From the NCBI GenBank assembly GCA_020638595.1, contig JACKIG010000006.1, forward strand, positions 62,001 to 126,000: a DNA stretch of 64,000 nt, written 5' to 3'. Both the position numbers and the translations under genes were made by a program. Positions 1 to 8,926 of the stretch are shown here, in pieces. Each line of letters opens with the position of its first letter. Position 1 is the first letter of the stretch. The DNA comes from Rhodospirillaceae bacterium. GTDB taxonomy: Bacteria > Pseudomonadota > Alphaproteobacteria > DSM-16000 > Inquilinaceae. The notes below the pieces were generated by a model. That model was given only the letters and a program-made list of their open reading frames with translations, was not told where the DNA came from and made no database searches.

Positions 1-788
1 GGAAGCTCCTGCAACGCCGTCACGCAGGCCTTGACGAAGAACGACATGAAGCCCAGCCGTACGCCGTGCTTCTTCTCGAACGGTTCGCGGTATTCGTTGC
101 GGACCTTCATCAGCTCCGTCATGTCCACCTCGTTGAAGGTGGTCAGCATGGCGGCGACGTTCTGGGCTTCCTTCAGGCGCGCGGCAATGGTCTGGCGCAG
201 GCGGCTCATGCGCACCCGCTCCTCCAGATCCTTGCGCGGGCGCTCGGCGGCTGACGGACGGCTGTAGGTGGGCACGGCGATCGTCGCCATCCCCGCAGCG
301 GCCGGGGCTGCCGCGGCCGCCGGGGCCTGCTGGGGCGCCTTGCCGGGTCCACCGGCGATGGCCGCCTGCACGTCTTCCTTGGTGACGCGCCCGCCCTTGC
401 CGGTGCCGCTGATGGTCGCCGGATCCAGCCCATGTTCTTCGGCCAGCTTGCGGGCCGCCGGCATGACCGCAGGCTCCGCCTCCGGCGCGGCGGGCGGGGC
501 CGACGCCTTCGGGGCCGCGGCCGGCTTGGCCGCCGCCGGGGCCGCGGCGGCGCCGTCGCTTGAGATCACCCCGAGCACCGCCCCCACCCCGACATTGTCG
601 CCCTCGCCGGCGATGATCTCGCTCAGGATGCCGGCGTCGGTCGCGTTGACTTCCAGCGTGACCTTGTCGGTCTCGAGTTCCACCAACGGTTCGTCGCGGG
701 CCACCGGCTCGCCGACCTTCTTCAGCCACTGGGCCACCGTTGCTTCCGTCACCGACTCGCCCAGGGTGGGCACCACGATTTCAACCAT
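1..788 (-). CDS. sucB: 2-oxoglutarate dehydrogenase E2 (dihydrolipoyl succinyltransferase), C-terminus cut by window edge
   Basis: E2 core of the 2-oxoglutarate dehydrogenase complex, which transfers the succinyl group from lipoamide to CoA. The visible 262 residues begin MVEIVVPTLGES. They contain the lipoyl domain with its acceptor lysine in ELETDKVTLEV (K42), an Ala/Pro-rich linker, a peripheral-subunit-binding domain (about 108-143, ARKLAEEHGLDP) and the start of the catalytic domain (RMSRLRQTIAARL). The rest, including the catalytic HxxxD, lies off the left edge. It follows sucA by 68 bp on the same strand and is the last visible gene of the sucCDAB operon. The N-terminal ATG is unambiguous because the lipoyl domain starts there. 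Confidence 0.96.
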   Translation of the reverse strand, partial: MVEIVVPTLGESVTEATVAQWLKKVGEPVARDEPLVELETDKVTLEVNATDAGILSEIIAGEGDNVGVGAVLGVISSDGAAAAPAAAKPAAAPKASAPPAAPEAEPAVMPAARKLAEEHGLDPATISGTGKGGRVTKEDVQAAIAGGPGKAPQQAPAAAAAPAAAGMATIAVPTYSRPSAAERPRKDLEERVRMSRLRQTIAARLKEAQNVAAMLTTFNEVDMTELMKVRNEYREPFEKKHGVRLGFMSFFVKACVTALQEL

Positions 789-856
789 CAGTCGACCTTC
801 GCTTGGCTATTGGCGCCCGGCGCCGTCTACAGGTGGACCCGCTTGCAGGCCCCGGA

Positions 857-3757
857 TCACGACAGAGTCAGCGCCTCGTCCACCAGGCGGTTCTGTTCTT
901 CGGTATGGCGGCGCAGCAGCCCGGTCGCCGGTGCCGCGGCCTCGGCCCGGCCAGCATATTTCGGCCTGCTGGCGCCGTGCCCGGTTTCCTCCAGCAGCCG
1001 CTCGATCCGGCGATCGACGAAGAACCAGGCCCCCATATTCGCCGGCTCTTCCTGGCACCAGACCACATCGGCATTGGGGTATTTCTTCAGCTCTTCCGCC
1101 AGCACTTCGGCCGGGAACGGATACAGCTGCTCCAGCCGCAGGATCGTGACGGTGCGCAGCTCGCGCGCATCGCGTTCGCGCTTCAGGTCGTAATAGACCT
1201 TGCCCGTGCAGATCACGACCCGGCGGATCTCCTCGGCCGGGGCCAGGATCTCGTCCTCGTACAGCACGCGATGGAAGCTGGAATTGCGCATGAACATCGA
1301 CAGGTCCGACACGCAGTCCTTGTGCCGCAGCAGCGATTTGGGCGTCATGACGACCAGCGGCTTGCGGAACTCGCGGTGGATCTGCCGGCGCAGCACATGG
1401 AAATAGTTGGCGGGCGTCGTACAGTTGACGACCTGCCAGTTGTCCTCGCCCGACATGGTCAGGAACCGCTCCAGCCGGGCGGACGAATGCTCCGGCCCCT
1501 GGCCTTCGAAGCCGTGCGGCAGCAGCATCACCAGCCCCGACATGCGCAGCCACTTGGCCTCGCCCGGGCAGATGAACTGGTCGATCATGACCTGGGCACC
1601 GTTGGCGAAGTCGCCGAACTGCGCTTCCCACAGCACCAGCGCCTTCGGCTCCGCCAGCGAGAAGCCGTATTCGAAGCCCAGCACGGCGTATTCCGACAAC
1701 GGGCTGTCGTGGACTTCGAACGGGGCCTGGTCCTTGCGGAGATTGGCCAGGGGAACGAAGCGTTCCTCCGTCTCCTGGTCGATCAGCACGGAATGGCGCT
1801 GCGAGAAGGTGCCGCGGCCGCTGTCCTGGCCGGACAGGCGGACCGGAACGCCTTCGCACAGCAATGTCCCGAAGGCCAGCGCTTCCGCCGTCGCCCAGTC
1901 GATGCCCTTGCCCGCCTCGATCAGGCCCTGCTTGGCCTTCAGCTGGCGGATGATCTTGGAATGGGCCTTGAAGCCCTTGGGAATGCGGGTCAGCCCGGCC
2001 CCCACCTCGCGCAGCAGGTCTTCGCTGACCCCGGTGTCGCCGCGCCGCGGGCCGGGCTTGGCGATGGTCATCCCCGACCACGCGCCGCCCAGCCAGTCGG
2101 CCTGGTTGGGCTTGTAGCTGCTGGCGGCCTCGTACTGCTCTTCCAGGCGCTGGTTGAAGCGCTCGACCAGCTGCTCCGGCTCGCCGCGGTTGAGGACGCC
2201 GGCATCGACCAGCCGCTGGGCATAGATCTGCCGGGTGGTCGGATGCCGCGCGATCGTCTTGTACATCAGCGGCTGGGTGAACCCCGGCTCGTCGCCTTCG
2301 TTGTGGCCATAGCGGCGATAGCAGAACATGTCGACCACCACGTCCTTCTTGAACTGGTGGCGGAACTCCATGGCCACGCGGCTGACATGCACGACCGCTT
2401 CCGGGTCGTCGCCGTTGACGTGGAAGATCGGCGACTGGACCACGCGGGCGACATCCGTCGGGTACGGGCCGGAGCGGGAGAACCGGGGCGCCGTCGTGAA
2501 ACCGATCTGGTTGTTGATGATGAAGTGGATGGTGCCGCCGACGCGATAGCCGCGCAGCTCCGACAGGGTCAGCCCCTCCGCCACGATGCCCTGGCCGGCG
2601 AAGGCCGCATCGCCGTGCAGCAGCACCGGCAGGATCTGCGCACGCTCGATATCGCCATACTGCGCCTGCTTGGCCCTAACCTTGCCCAGCACGACCGGAT
2701 TGACGGCCTCCAGGTGGGACGGGTTGGCGGTCAGCGACAGGTGGATGACATTGCCGTCGAAGTCCCGGTCGGCCGACGTGCCGAGATGGTACTTCACGTC
2801 GCCGGAGCCCTGGACATCCTCGGGGTTCGCCGGCTGGCCCTGGAATTCCGCGAAGATGGCGGAGAAGGGCTTGGTCATGACGTTGGCCAGCACGTTCAGG
2901 CGGCCGCGATGGGCCATGCCCAGCACGATCTCCTTCAACCCCAGCTGGCCGCCGCGCTTGATGATCTGTTCCAGCGCCGGCACCAGGCTTTCCGCGCCGT
3001 CCAGTCCGAATCGCTTGGTGCCGGTGTATTTCGTGTGCAGGAAGCGCTCGAAGACCTCGGCGTCGGTCAAGCGCTCCAGGATGGCGCGCTGGCCGCGCAG
3101 CGTGAATTCGGTGCGGTTGTGCACCGCCTCGATACGCTCCTGGATCCAGGCCTTCTGACCCGGATCCTGCATGTGCATGTATTCGACGCCGATGCTGCCG
3201 CAATAGGTCTCCTTGACCCGGGTGAAGATCTCACGGAGCGTCGCCGTGTCCATCCTCAACACCTGGTTCATGAAGATCGGGCGGTCCCAATCGCCCGGGC
3301 CGAAGCCGTAGGTGGCGGGATCCAGCTCCGGATGGGGATGGATCGGCGTCAGGCCCAGCGGGTCCAGCTTGGCTTCCAGGTGGCCCCGCACGCGGTGCGA
3401 GCGCACCAGCATCAGCACCTGCAGGCTGTCCAGCAGGGCGGCGCGCACCGCCGGCTGGTCGATCAGTTCCCCCGTCTGCGGGATCATCCGCGGCGGCGGC
3501 GCGCCACCGGGCTGCGCCATCAGCGCATCGGCGAATTCCGCCGCGGCCCAGGGCCCGCCGTTGCCGTTGCCCGGCGCCCAGCTTGGCCCCTGGCCTTCGT
3601 CCAGGATGACGCGTTCGGCTTCCCCCAGCGAACGGAAGAAGCCGGCCCAGCTGGGGTCGACCGCGTTCGGGTCCTTCAGGAAGCGTCGGTAGAGGTCTGC
3701 GATGAACGCAGCATTATGGGAATAGAGAAACGAAGCCTGCTGTGCCTGCGTAGCCAT
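857..3757 (-). CDS. sucA: 2-oxoglutarate dehydrogenase E1 component
   Basis: Thiamine-diphosphate-dependent decarboxylase of the 2-oxoglutarate dehydrogenase complex (966 aa, normal family length). It starts MATQAQQASFLYSHNAAFI, the usual N-terminal helix region. Active-site stretches are visible: GMAHRGRLN (about 280-288), HGDAAFAGQG (381-390) and NNQIGF (415-420). The upstream in-frame ATG at 3793 would add 12 low-complexity residues and is rejected; 3757 is preceded by AGGG. It lies between sucD and sucB on the same strand. The 176 bp gap to sucD holds a strong hairpin, which may adjust expression of sucAB relative to sucCD. Confidence 0.97.
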   Translation of the reverse strand: MATQAQQASFLYSHNAAFIADLYRRFLKDPNAVDPSWAGFFRSLGEAERVILDEGQGPSWAPGNGNGGPWAAAEFADALMAQPGGAPPPRMIPQTGELIDQPAVRAALLDSLQVLMLVRSHRVRGHLEAKLDPLGLTPIHPHPELDPATYGFGPGDWDRPIFMNQVLRMDTATLREIFTRVKETYCGSIGVEYMHMQDPGQKAWIQERIEAVHNRTEFTLRGQRAILERLTDAEVFERFLHTKYTGTKRFGLDGAESLVPALEQIIKRGGQLGLKEIVLGMAHRGRLNVLANVMTKPFSAIFAEFQGQPANPEDVQGSGDVKYHLGTSADRDFDGNVIHLSLTANPSHLEAVNPVVLGKVRAKQAQYGDIERAQILPVLLHGDAAFAGQGIVAEGLTLSELRGYRVGGTIHFIINNQIGFTTAPRFSRSGPYPTDVARVVQSPIFHVNGDDPEAVVHVSRVAMEFRHQFKKDVVVDMFCYRRYGHNEGDEPGFTQPLMYKTIARHPTTRQIYAQRLVDAGVLNRGEPEQLVERFNQRLEEQYEAASSYKPNQADWLGGAWSGMTIAKPGPRRGDTGVSEDLLREVGAGLTRIPKGFKAHSKIIRQLKAKQGLIEAGKGIDWATAEALAFGTLLCEGVPVRLSGQDSGRGTFSQRHSVLIDQETEERFVPLANLRKDQAPFEVHDSPLSEYAVLGFEYGFSLAEPKALVLWEAQFGDFANGAQVMIDQFICPGEAKWLRMSGLVMLLPHGFEGQGPEHSSARLERFLTMSGEDNWQVVNCTTPANYFHVLRRQIHREFRKPLVVMTPKSLLRHKDCVSDLSMFMRNSSFHRVLYEDEILAPAEEIRRVVICTGKVYYDLKRERDARELRTVTILRLEQLYPFPAEVLAEELKKYPNADVVWCQEEPANMGAWFFVDRRIERLLEETGHGASRPKYAGRAEAAAPATGLLRRHTEEQNRLVDEALTLS

Positions 3758-3792
3758 TGTCCCTAGCGCCCGGCGTCTCCGCCCCACGCCCA

Positions 3793-3857
3793 CTGTTGCT
3801 GTTGTTGTTGTTAACGCCGGCCCTGCGAAAGCGCTTTCGTTCGCTTCGCAGGGCCGG
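3793..3857 (-). promoter_or_regulatory. intercistronic hairpin and GTT triplet run between sucD and sucA
   Basis: A 13 bp perfect stem (arms 3817-3829 and 3845-3857, CCGGCCCTGCGAA paired with TTCGCAGGGCCGG) sits in the sucD-sucA gap, followed on the minus strand by an AAC-repeat tract (GTT triplets at about 3796-3812 on the plus strand). There is no U-run on the minus strand, so it looks like an mRNA-stabilising or processing element rather than a classical terminator. That role is inferred. Confidence 0.5.
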
Positions 3858-3933
3858 ACGTCTCCTCCGGCGATTCAGCACAGATAGATAGGCGCAAAAA
3901 CACAGCGGATAAAGGCCGTAAAGCTTCGGGCCG

Positions 3934-4809
3934 CTAGCCGCCCATTGCCTTCAGCATGGTGCTACCCAAGGCCGCAGGGCTCTCCGCGACATGGATGTCG
4001 GCCGACCGCAGGGCCTCGATCTTGGTGTCGGCCCCGCCCTTGCCGCCGCTGATGATGGCACCGGCATGGCCCATGCGCCGTCCCGGCGGGGCGGTGCGCC
4101 CGGCGATGAAGGCCACGGTCGGCTTCTTCACCTTCGACTGCTTGATGAAATCGGCGGCGTCTTCCTCCGCCGAACCGCCGATCTCGCCGATCATGACGAT
4201 GCCTTCCGTCTGCGGATCGGCCAGGAATGCCTCCAGGCAGTCGATGAAGTTGGTGCCGTTCACCGGATCGCCGCCGATGCCGATGCAGGTGGTCTGGCCC
4301 AGGCCGGCGACGGTCGTCTGCGCCACCGCCTCGTAGGTCAGCGTTCCCGACCGGCTGACGACGCCGATCTTGCCCGACTGGTGGATGTGACCCGGCATGA
4401 TGCCGATCTTGCACTGGTCCGGCGTGATGATGCCGGGGCAGTTGGGGCCGATCAGCCGCGTCTTCGACCCGGCGAGCGCCCGCTTGACCCTGACCATGTC
4501 CAGCACCGGGATGCCTTCGGTGATGCACACCACCAGCGGAATCTCGGTTTCGATGGCCTCCAGGATGGCGTCGGCGGCGAAGGCCGGCGGCACATAGATG
4601 ACGCTGGCATTGGCACCGGTCTTGGACACCGCATCGGCCACCGTGTCGAACACGGGCAGGTCGAGATGGGTCGTGCCGCCTTTGCCCGGCGTCACGCCGC
4701 CGACCATCTGCGTGCCGTAGGCGATCGCCTGCTCGGAATGGAAGGTACCCTGCGCGCCGGTGAAGCCCTGGCAGATGACCTTGGTGTTACGGTCGACGAG
4801 AACGGCCAT
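3934..4809 (-). CDS. sucD: succinate-CoA ligase subunit alpha
   Basis: Alpha subunit of succinyl-CoA synthetase (291 aa), which binds CoA and carries the phosphohistidine. The N-terminus MAVLVDRNTKVICQGFTG is the CoA-binding Rossmann fold. GPNCPGIITPDQCKIGIMPG and the active-site histidine in GHAGAIISGGKGG (H248) are conserved. The start ATG lies one base beyond the sucC stop codon, so the two subunits are translationally coupled as in most bacteria. It converts succinyl-CoA to succinate with NTP formation in the TCA cycle. Confidence 0.97.
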   Translation of the reverse strand: MAVLVDRNTKVICQGFTGAQGTFHSEQAIAYGTQMVGGVTPGKGGTTHLDLPVFDTVADAVSKTGANASVIYVPPAFAADAILEAIETEIPLVVCITEGIPVLDMVRVKRALAGSKTRLIGPNCPGIITPDQCKIGIMPGHIHQSGKIGVVSRSGTLTYEAVAQTTVAGLGQTTCIGIGGDPVNGTNFIDCLEAFLADPQTEGIVMIGEIGGSAEEDAADFIKQSKVKKPTVAFIAGRTAPPGRRMGHAGAIISGGKGGADTKIEALRSADIHVAESPAALGSTMLKAMGG

Positions 4810-4810
4810 G

Positions 4811-6007
4811 TTACGCAGCCTCCTTCACCGCTTTGACGATCTTCTCTGCCGCATCCGCCAGATTGTCGGCAGAGAGGATGGGCAGGCCGCTGTCGGCCAG
4901 GATCTTCTTGCCGAGTTCGACATTCGTGCCTTCCAGGCGCACGACCAGGGGCACGTGCAGGTGGACGTCGCGGGCGGCCGCGACCACCCCTTCGGCGATG
5001 ACGTCGCAGCGCATGATGCCGCCGAAGATGTTGACCAGGATGCCTTCGACATTGGCGTCCGACAGGATCAGCTTGAACGCCGTGGTCACGCGCTCACGCG
5101 TGGCGCCGCCGCCGACATCCAGGAAGTTCGCCGGCTCGCCGCCATAGAGCTTGATGATGTCCATGGTCGACATGGCCAGGCCGGCGCCATTGACCATGCA
5201 GCCGATGGAACCGTCGAGCTTGATGTAGTTCAGCTCGTGCCGGTGGGCCTCCAGCTCGGCCGGGTCTTCCTCGCTCTCGTCCCGCAGGTCCTCGATGTCG
5301 GGGTGGCGGAACAGGCCGTTGCTGTCGAAGTTCATCTTCGCGTCGAGCGCGATGACGTCGCCGGCGCCGGTGACGACCAGCGGGTTGATCTCGACCGTCG
5401 AGGCGTCGAGGTCGTTGAACGCCTTGTACATGCCGGTCAGGAACGACACCGCGTTCTTCACCTGCGCGCCGCTGAGGCCCAGGCCGAAGGCGATGCGCCG
5501 GGCGTGATAGCCGCGCAGGCCGACCAGCGGATCGATCGGCAGGGTGATGATCTTCTCCGGCGTCTTGTGGGCGACCTCCTCGATCTCCATGCCGCCTTCG
5601 GTGGAGGCGATCACGGTGATGCGGCTGGTGGCCCGGTCGATCAGCAGGCTCAGGTAGAGCTCGCGCTGGATGTCGCAGCCCTCTTCGATATAGAGGCGCT
5701 TGACCTCCTTGCCGCTGGGCCCGGTCTGCTTCGTGACCAGGATCTTGCCCAGCATCTCCGCCGCGTTGGCCCGGACATCCTCGACCGACTTGACGACGCG
5801 TACGCCGCCCTTGCCGTCGGGATTGTCCTTGAAGCGTCCGGCACCGCGACCGCCCGCATGGATCTGGGACTTGACCACCCAGACCGGGCCGCCAAGCTCC
5901 TCCGCCGCCTGGGCGGCTTCGTCGGGCGTGTAGGCGACATGGCCGCGCGGTACGGCGACGCCGTACTTCTTCAGCAGCTGTTTGGCTTGATATTCATGGA
6001 TGTTCAT
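4811..6007 (-). CDS. sucC: ADP-forming succinate-CoA ligase subunit beta
   Basis: Beta subunit of succinyl-CoA synthetase (398 aa) with an N-terminal ATP-grasp nucleotide-binding domain (MNIHEYQAKQLLKKYGV; KSQIHAGGRGAGRFK) and a C-terminal ligase domain (FLDVGGGAT, NIFGGIMRCD). It is the first gene of the visible minus-strand operon sucC-sucD-sucA-sucB. No mdh gene lies upstream, unlike the mdh-sucCDAB arrangement common in related genomes; a CRISPR array lies there instead. An FNR-type box lies about 155-165 bp before the start codon. Confidence 0.97.
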   Translation of the reverse strand: MNIHEYQAKQLLKKYGVAVPRGHVAYTPDEAAQAAEELGGPVWVVKSQIHAGGRGAGRFKDNPDGKGGVRVVKSVEDVRANAAEMLGKILVTKQTGPSGKEVKRLYIEEGCDIQRELYLSLLIDRATSRITVIASTEGGMEIEEVAHKTPEKIITLPIDPLVGLRGYHARRIAFGLGLSGAQVKNAVSFLTGMYKAFNDLDASTVEINPLVVTGAGDVIALDAKMNFDSNGLFRHPDIEDLRDESEEDPAELEAHRHELNYIKLDGSIGCMVNGAGLAMSTMDIIKLYGGEPANFLDVGGGATRERVTTAFKLILSDANVEGILVNIFGGIMRCDVIAEGVVAAARDVHLHVPLVVRLEGTNVELGKKILADSGLPILSADNLADAAEKIVKAVKEAA

Positions 6008-6405
6008 GGGCGATCCGTCCGTCTGCGTACGTGATCCGGGCCAAGACTAGGCATGAGGACCGTCCGGCACCGAGCATGGCTGCGGCGACCGTATGGAGCA
6101 GTGCACAATAGGCCCCTTGTCGCAGGGGGGCAAGGCAGCGCACCGCAGCGCGGCATACTCTTGATGCGGGTCAAGTGCCGCCAAGGCCGCCGGGCCGGAT
6201 ATGGCAGGCCGCGGGTCCGGCGGGGCGGGTCGCTTCGGGGGCGGCGACGGGGTCCCCCGTCAGCGCACGCGATGGCCGACGGCGCCACCGGGGGCCTGCC
6301 CGGTGGCATCGGCACGGTCCGGCACCGGGGCAATTCTAGCCTGCGTGTCCCCCCGCGGAGGCACTGACACGCCGGGCTCGCGGATCCACCAAACAAACCC
6401 GCCAC
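6008..6405. other. intergenic region upstream of sucC
   Basis: About 400 bp with no convincing gene. Reading frames here have arginine/glycine-rich low-complexity products and no ribosome-binding site. It holds the FNR-like box at 6161-6174 and, at about 6331-6361, a stretch resembling a strongly decayed CRISPR repeat. The sucCDAB promoter should lie here. Confidence 0.6.
6161..6174. promoter_or_regulatory. FNR/FixK-type box upstream of sucC
   Basis: TTGATGCGGGTCAA matches the consensus TTGAT-N4-ATCAA with one substitution (G for A at the first base of the right half-site). It lies 154-167 bp before the sucC start. The Fnr-like protein at 55341-56075 carries the E-SR recognition residues that read TTGAT. 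Regulation of the TCA operon by oxygen is an inference from site and position only. Confidence 0.5.
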
Positions 6406-7248
6406 ACGTCAACGAGGCCGCGGCGGTTCCGCCGCGGAGAGCTGCACCCACACGGCCGCCTACGCGTTCCCTATCGCGTCGGCTTCAATGAGGCCGCGGC
6501 GTTTCCACCGCGGAGAGGTGTCCGTGAACCCTAGGGCCGCACCCAGCGCCGGTCCGCTTCAATGAGGCCGCGGCGTTTCCACCGCGGAGAGCAAGAGCAA
6601 GGTGAGATTCAAAAAGCTTTTGCACAAGCTTCAATGAGGCCGCGGCGTTTCCACCGCGGAGAGTTCGCAGCTGGGCTATTCCATCCCCGTTGAAGCGAGG
6701 CTTCAATGAGGCCGCGGCGTTTCCACCGCGGAGAGTTGTCGGCCACGATGCTTTCTCCCGGCATCAAACGGTGGCTTCAATGAGGCCGCGGCGTTTCCAC
6801 CGCGGAGAGCCCAGGAACAGAGCCGCGGCGACCTGAAGACCAGCGAGCTTCAATGAGGCCGCGGCGTTTCCACCGCGGAGAGCTGACCCAGCCGAAACCG
6901 CAAATCGTGCTGACGACCACAGGCTTCAATGAGGCCGCGGCGTTTCCACCGCGGAGAGGGGAGCTTCTGGAGATCCTGCATGAAGAATGCGACGCTTCAA
7001 TGAGGCCGCGGCGTTTCCACCGCGGAGAGATGTCATGAAGACCAAGGAACGCCCGCCGATTTCGATGCTTCAATGAGGCCGCGGCGTTTCCACCGCGGAG
7101 AGCGCTAGCAGATACAAGTGTAGTTAGATTGAAGGACAAGCTTCAATGAGGCCGCGGCGTTTCCACCGCGGAGAGGTACCAACGGGTTGGCGGCGCACGA
7201 GGCGCTGATCGTGCTTCAATGAGGCCGCGGCGTTTCCGCCGCGGAGAG
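6406..7248 (-). CRISPR. CRISPR array, 12 repeats of 36 nt, 11 spacers of 35-40 nt, no adjacent cas genes
   Basis: Repeat starts are 6406, 6482, 6556, 6628, 6700, 6774, 6847, 6923, 6994, 7067, 7140 and 7213. Repeats 2-11 are identical and begin GCTTCAATGAGGCCGCGG on the plus strand. The core CCGCGG-CGTTTCCA-CCGCGG forms a 6 bp stem. Read on the minus strand the repeat ends in ATTGAAGC, a typical crRNA 3' handle, so transcription is probably minus. The copy at 6406 has five mismatches and marks the distal end; the copy at 7213 differs at one loop base. The leader should lie above 7249. All 11 spacers look different by eye. No cas gene is visible in the window, so the type cannot be assigned. 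Confidence 0.95.
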
Positions 7249-7510
7249 GGCGGGGGCATTTTCTGGCGCGGAACCAGGGGGTTGCGGGGCAGATTGCGAG
7301 CGCTGCCGGCGGCGCGTCCCCCGGGCGGCGGCGTGGACCGCCTCGCCGTTCCCGACCGCCGGCTAACATCCTGATTTACCATGTCTTACAGCGTTGCGAG
7401 CGCTCAGCGCCATTTCCGCGCCACCGGACCGCTCGCACGCGCCCGGCGGCAGGATCGAGTGTACACACTCGCGGGCCTGCGCTCCAGCCCCCGCGAAACG
7501 GTGCGGGCGG
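7249..7510. other. region between CRISPR array and pyk; presumed leader side
   Basis: There is no gene. On the minus strand this is where the CRISPR leader would lie, but it is GC-rich rather than AT-rich, apart from a short stretch near 7369-7390. The 11-mer TTGCGAGCGCT occurs twice (about 7285 and 7393). A 6 bp hairpin (CGAGTG-TACA-CACTCG, 7456-7471) lies 40-55 bp past the pyk stop and could help end its transcript. Confidence 0.4.
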
Positions 7511-8926
7511 TCACGGCACGCGGATGATGCGGATGCCGTTGGTGGTGCCGGAGGTGCGCAAGGGAAAGCCGGCGGTCATGACGATGGCGTCGCCGGATCG
7601 GGCATAGCCTTCGGCCAGCGCGCACCGCGTCGCCTCCGTCGCCATTTCGTCGGAGCTGTCGAAGGTTTCGACCACCTGGGCTTCCACCCCCCAGACGATG
7701 GCCAGCCGCCGCGCGGTCCGGATATCGGGCGTCAGCGCCAGCAGCGGCGTGGGCGGGCGGCGGCGGGCGGCGCGGAAGGCGGTCGACCCGCTGTTGGTAT
7801 AGGTGGTGATCAGGGCGGCCGACAGGGTTTCGGCCATCTGGCGGGCGCCGGTGGTCACGGCATCCGCTTCCATCGCCCGCGGCGGCGGCGTGTAGGCGTC
7901 GATGATGCTGCGGTATTTGGGGTCGCGCTGCACGCGCTTGATGATGCGGTCCATCATCGCCACGGATTCGACGGGGTAGTCGCCCACGGCGGTTTCGGCC
8001 GACAGCATCACCGCATCGGCCCCCTGGTACACCGCGGTGGCGACGTCGGAGGCTTCGGCCCGCGTCGGCGTCGGCAAGCGGACCATGGAATCCAGCATCT
8101 GGGTCGCCACCACCACCGGCTTGCCGGCGGCGCGGCAGATATCGACGATCTGGCTTTGCAGCACCGGCACGTCTTCGGGCTGCATCTCCACGCCCAGGTC
8201 GCCGCGGGCCACCATGACGGCGTCGGACTGGGCCACCACGGCCTCAAGCTGGTCGATCGCCGACGGCTTTTCCAGCTTGGCCATCAGCCCGACGCGGCGC
8301 TGGGTCAGGTTGCGCGCCTCCACCAGGTCTTCCGGCCGCTGCACGAAGGACAGCGCCACCCAGTCGACGCCGAGGTCCAGGGCGAAGGCCAGGTCGCTGC
8401 GGTCCTTTTCCGTCAGTGCCGAAATGCCCAGCCGCACATTGGGCAGGTTGACGCCCTTCCTGTCCGACAGCCGCCCGCCGACGATGACGCGCGTGTCGGC
8501 ATAGCCGTGGCCGCAGGATTCCACCCGCAGCCGCACCTTGCCGTCATCCAGCAGCAGCTCCGCCCCGTGGGTCAGCGCGTTGAAGATCTCCAGATGCGGC
8601 AGCGGCGCCCGCCGGTCGTTGCCCGGCTGGTCGGTCAGGTCCAGGCGGAAGGCATTGCCCTGCTCCAGCCAGACCTCGCCGTCGGCGAATGTCCCCAGGC
8701 GCAGTTTCGGCCCCTGCAGGTCGGCCAGGACGCCGATCGGCCGGCCCGTCTCGGCCTCCACCGCCCGGATCGCGTCATAGACCGCCCGATGCCCGTCATG
8801 GGTGCCGTGGCTGAAATTCATCCGGAAGACGTCCGCACCGGCCTCGAACAAGGCGGCGATTCGGTCCTTGCCGGCCGTCGGCGGCCCCAGGGTGGCCAGG
8901 ATCTTGGTGTGGCGATAGCGGCGCAT
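7511..8926 (-). CDS. pyk: pyruvate kinase
   Basis: Converts phosphoenolpyruvate and ADP to pyruvate and ATP, the last step of glycolysis (471 aa). The start MRRYRHTKILATLGPP is the standard N-terminus. FRMNFSHGTHDGH carries the nucleotide/K+ site, LADLQGPKLRLG the substrate loop, and MAKLEKPSAIDQLEAVV the catalytic lysine followed by VARGDLGVEM. The C-terminal domain ends at the typical SGTTNGIRI. It is monocistronic by position, divergent from kaiB across a 383 bp gap. Confidence 0.97.
   Translation of the reverse strand: MRRYRHTKILATLGPPTAGKDRIAALFEAGADVFRMNFSHGTHDGHRAVYDAIRAVEAETGRPIGVLADLQGPKLRLGTFADGEVWLEQGNAFRLDLTDQPGNDRRAPLPHLEIFNALTHGAELLLDDGKVRLRVESCGHGYADTRVIVGGRLSDRKGVNLPNVRLGISALTEKDRSDLAFALDLGVDWVALSFVQRPEDLVEARNLTQRRVGLMAKLEKPSAIDQLEAVVAQSDAVMVARGDLGVEMQPEDVPVLQSQIVDICRAAGKPVVVATQMLDSMVRLPTPTRAEASDVATAVYQGADAVMLSAETAVGDYPVESVAMMDRIIKRVQRDPKYRSIIDAYTPPPRAMEADAVTTGARQMAETLSAALITTYTNSGSTAFRAARRRPPTPLLALTPDIRTARRLAIVWGVEAQVVETFDSSDEMATEATRCALAEGYARSGDAIVMTAGFPLRTSGTTNGIRIIRVP

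Noticed and set aside
740..3766. A 1008-codon open frame on the plus strand opposite sucA
   Set aside because: Its product is His/Gln/Arg-rich with no family resemblance, and it is the exact mirror of sucA, which has all catalytic motifs. Long antisense frames are expected at this GC content.
6777..7139. Repeat-protein-like open frames across the CRISPR array
   Set aside because: The apparent protein repeats come from translating the 36 nt repeats; spacers differ and spacing is typical of CRISPR.
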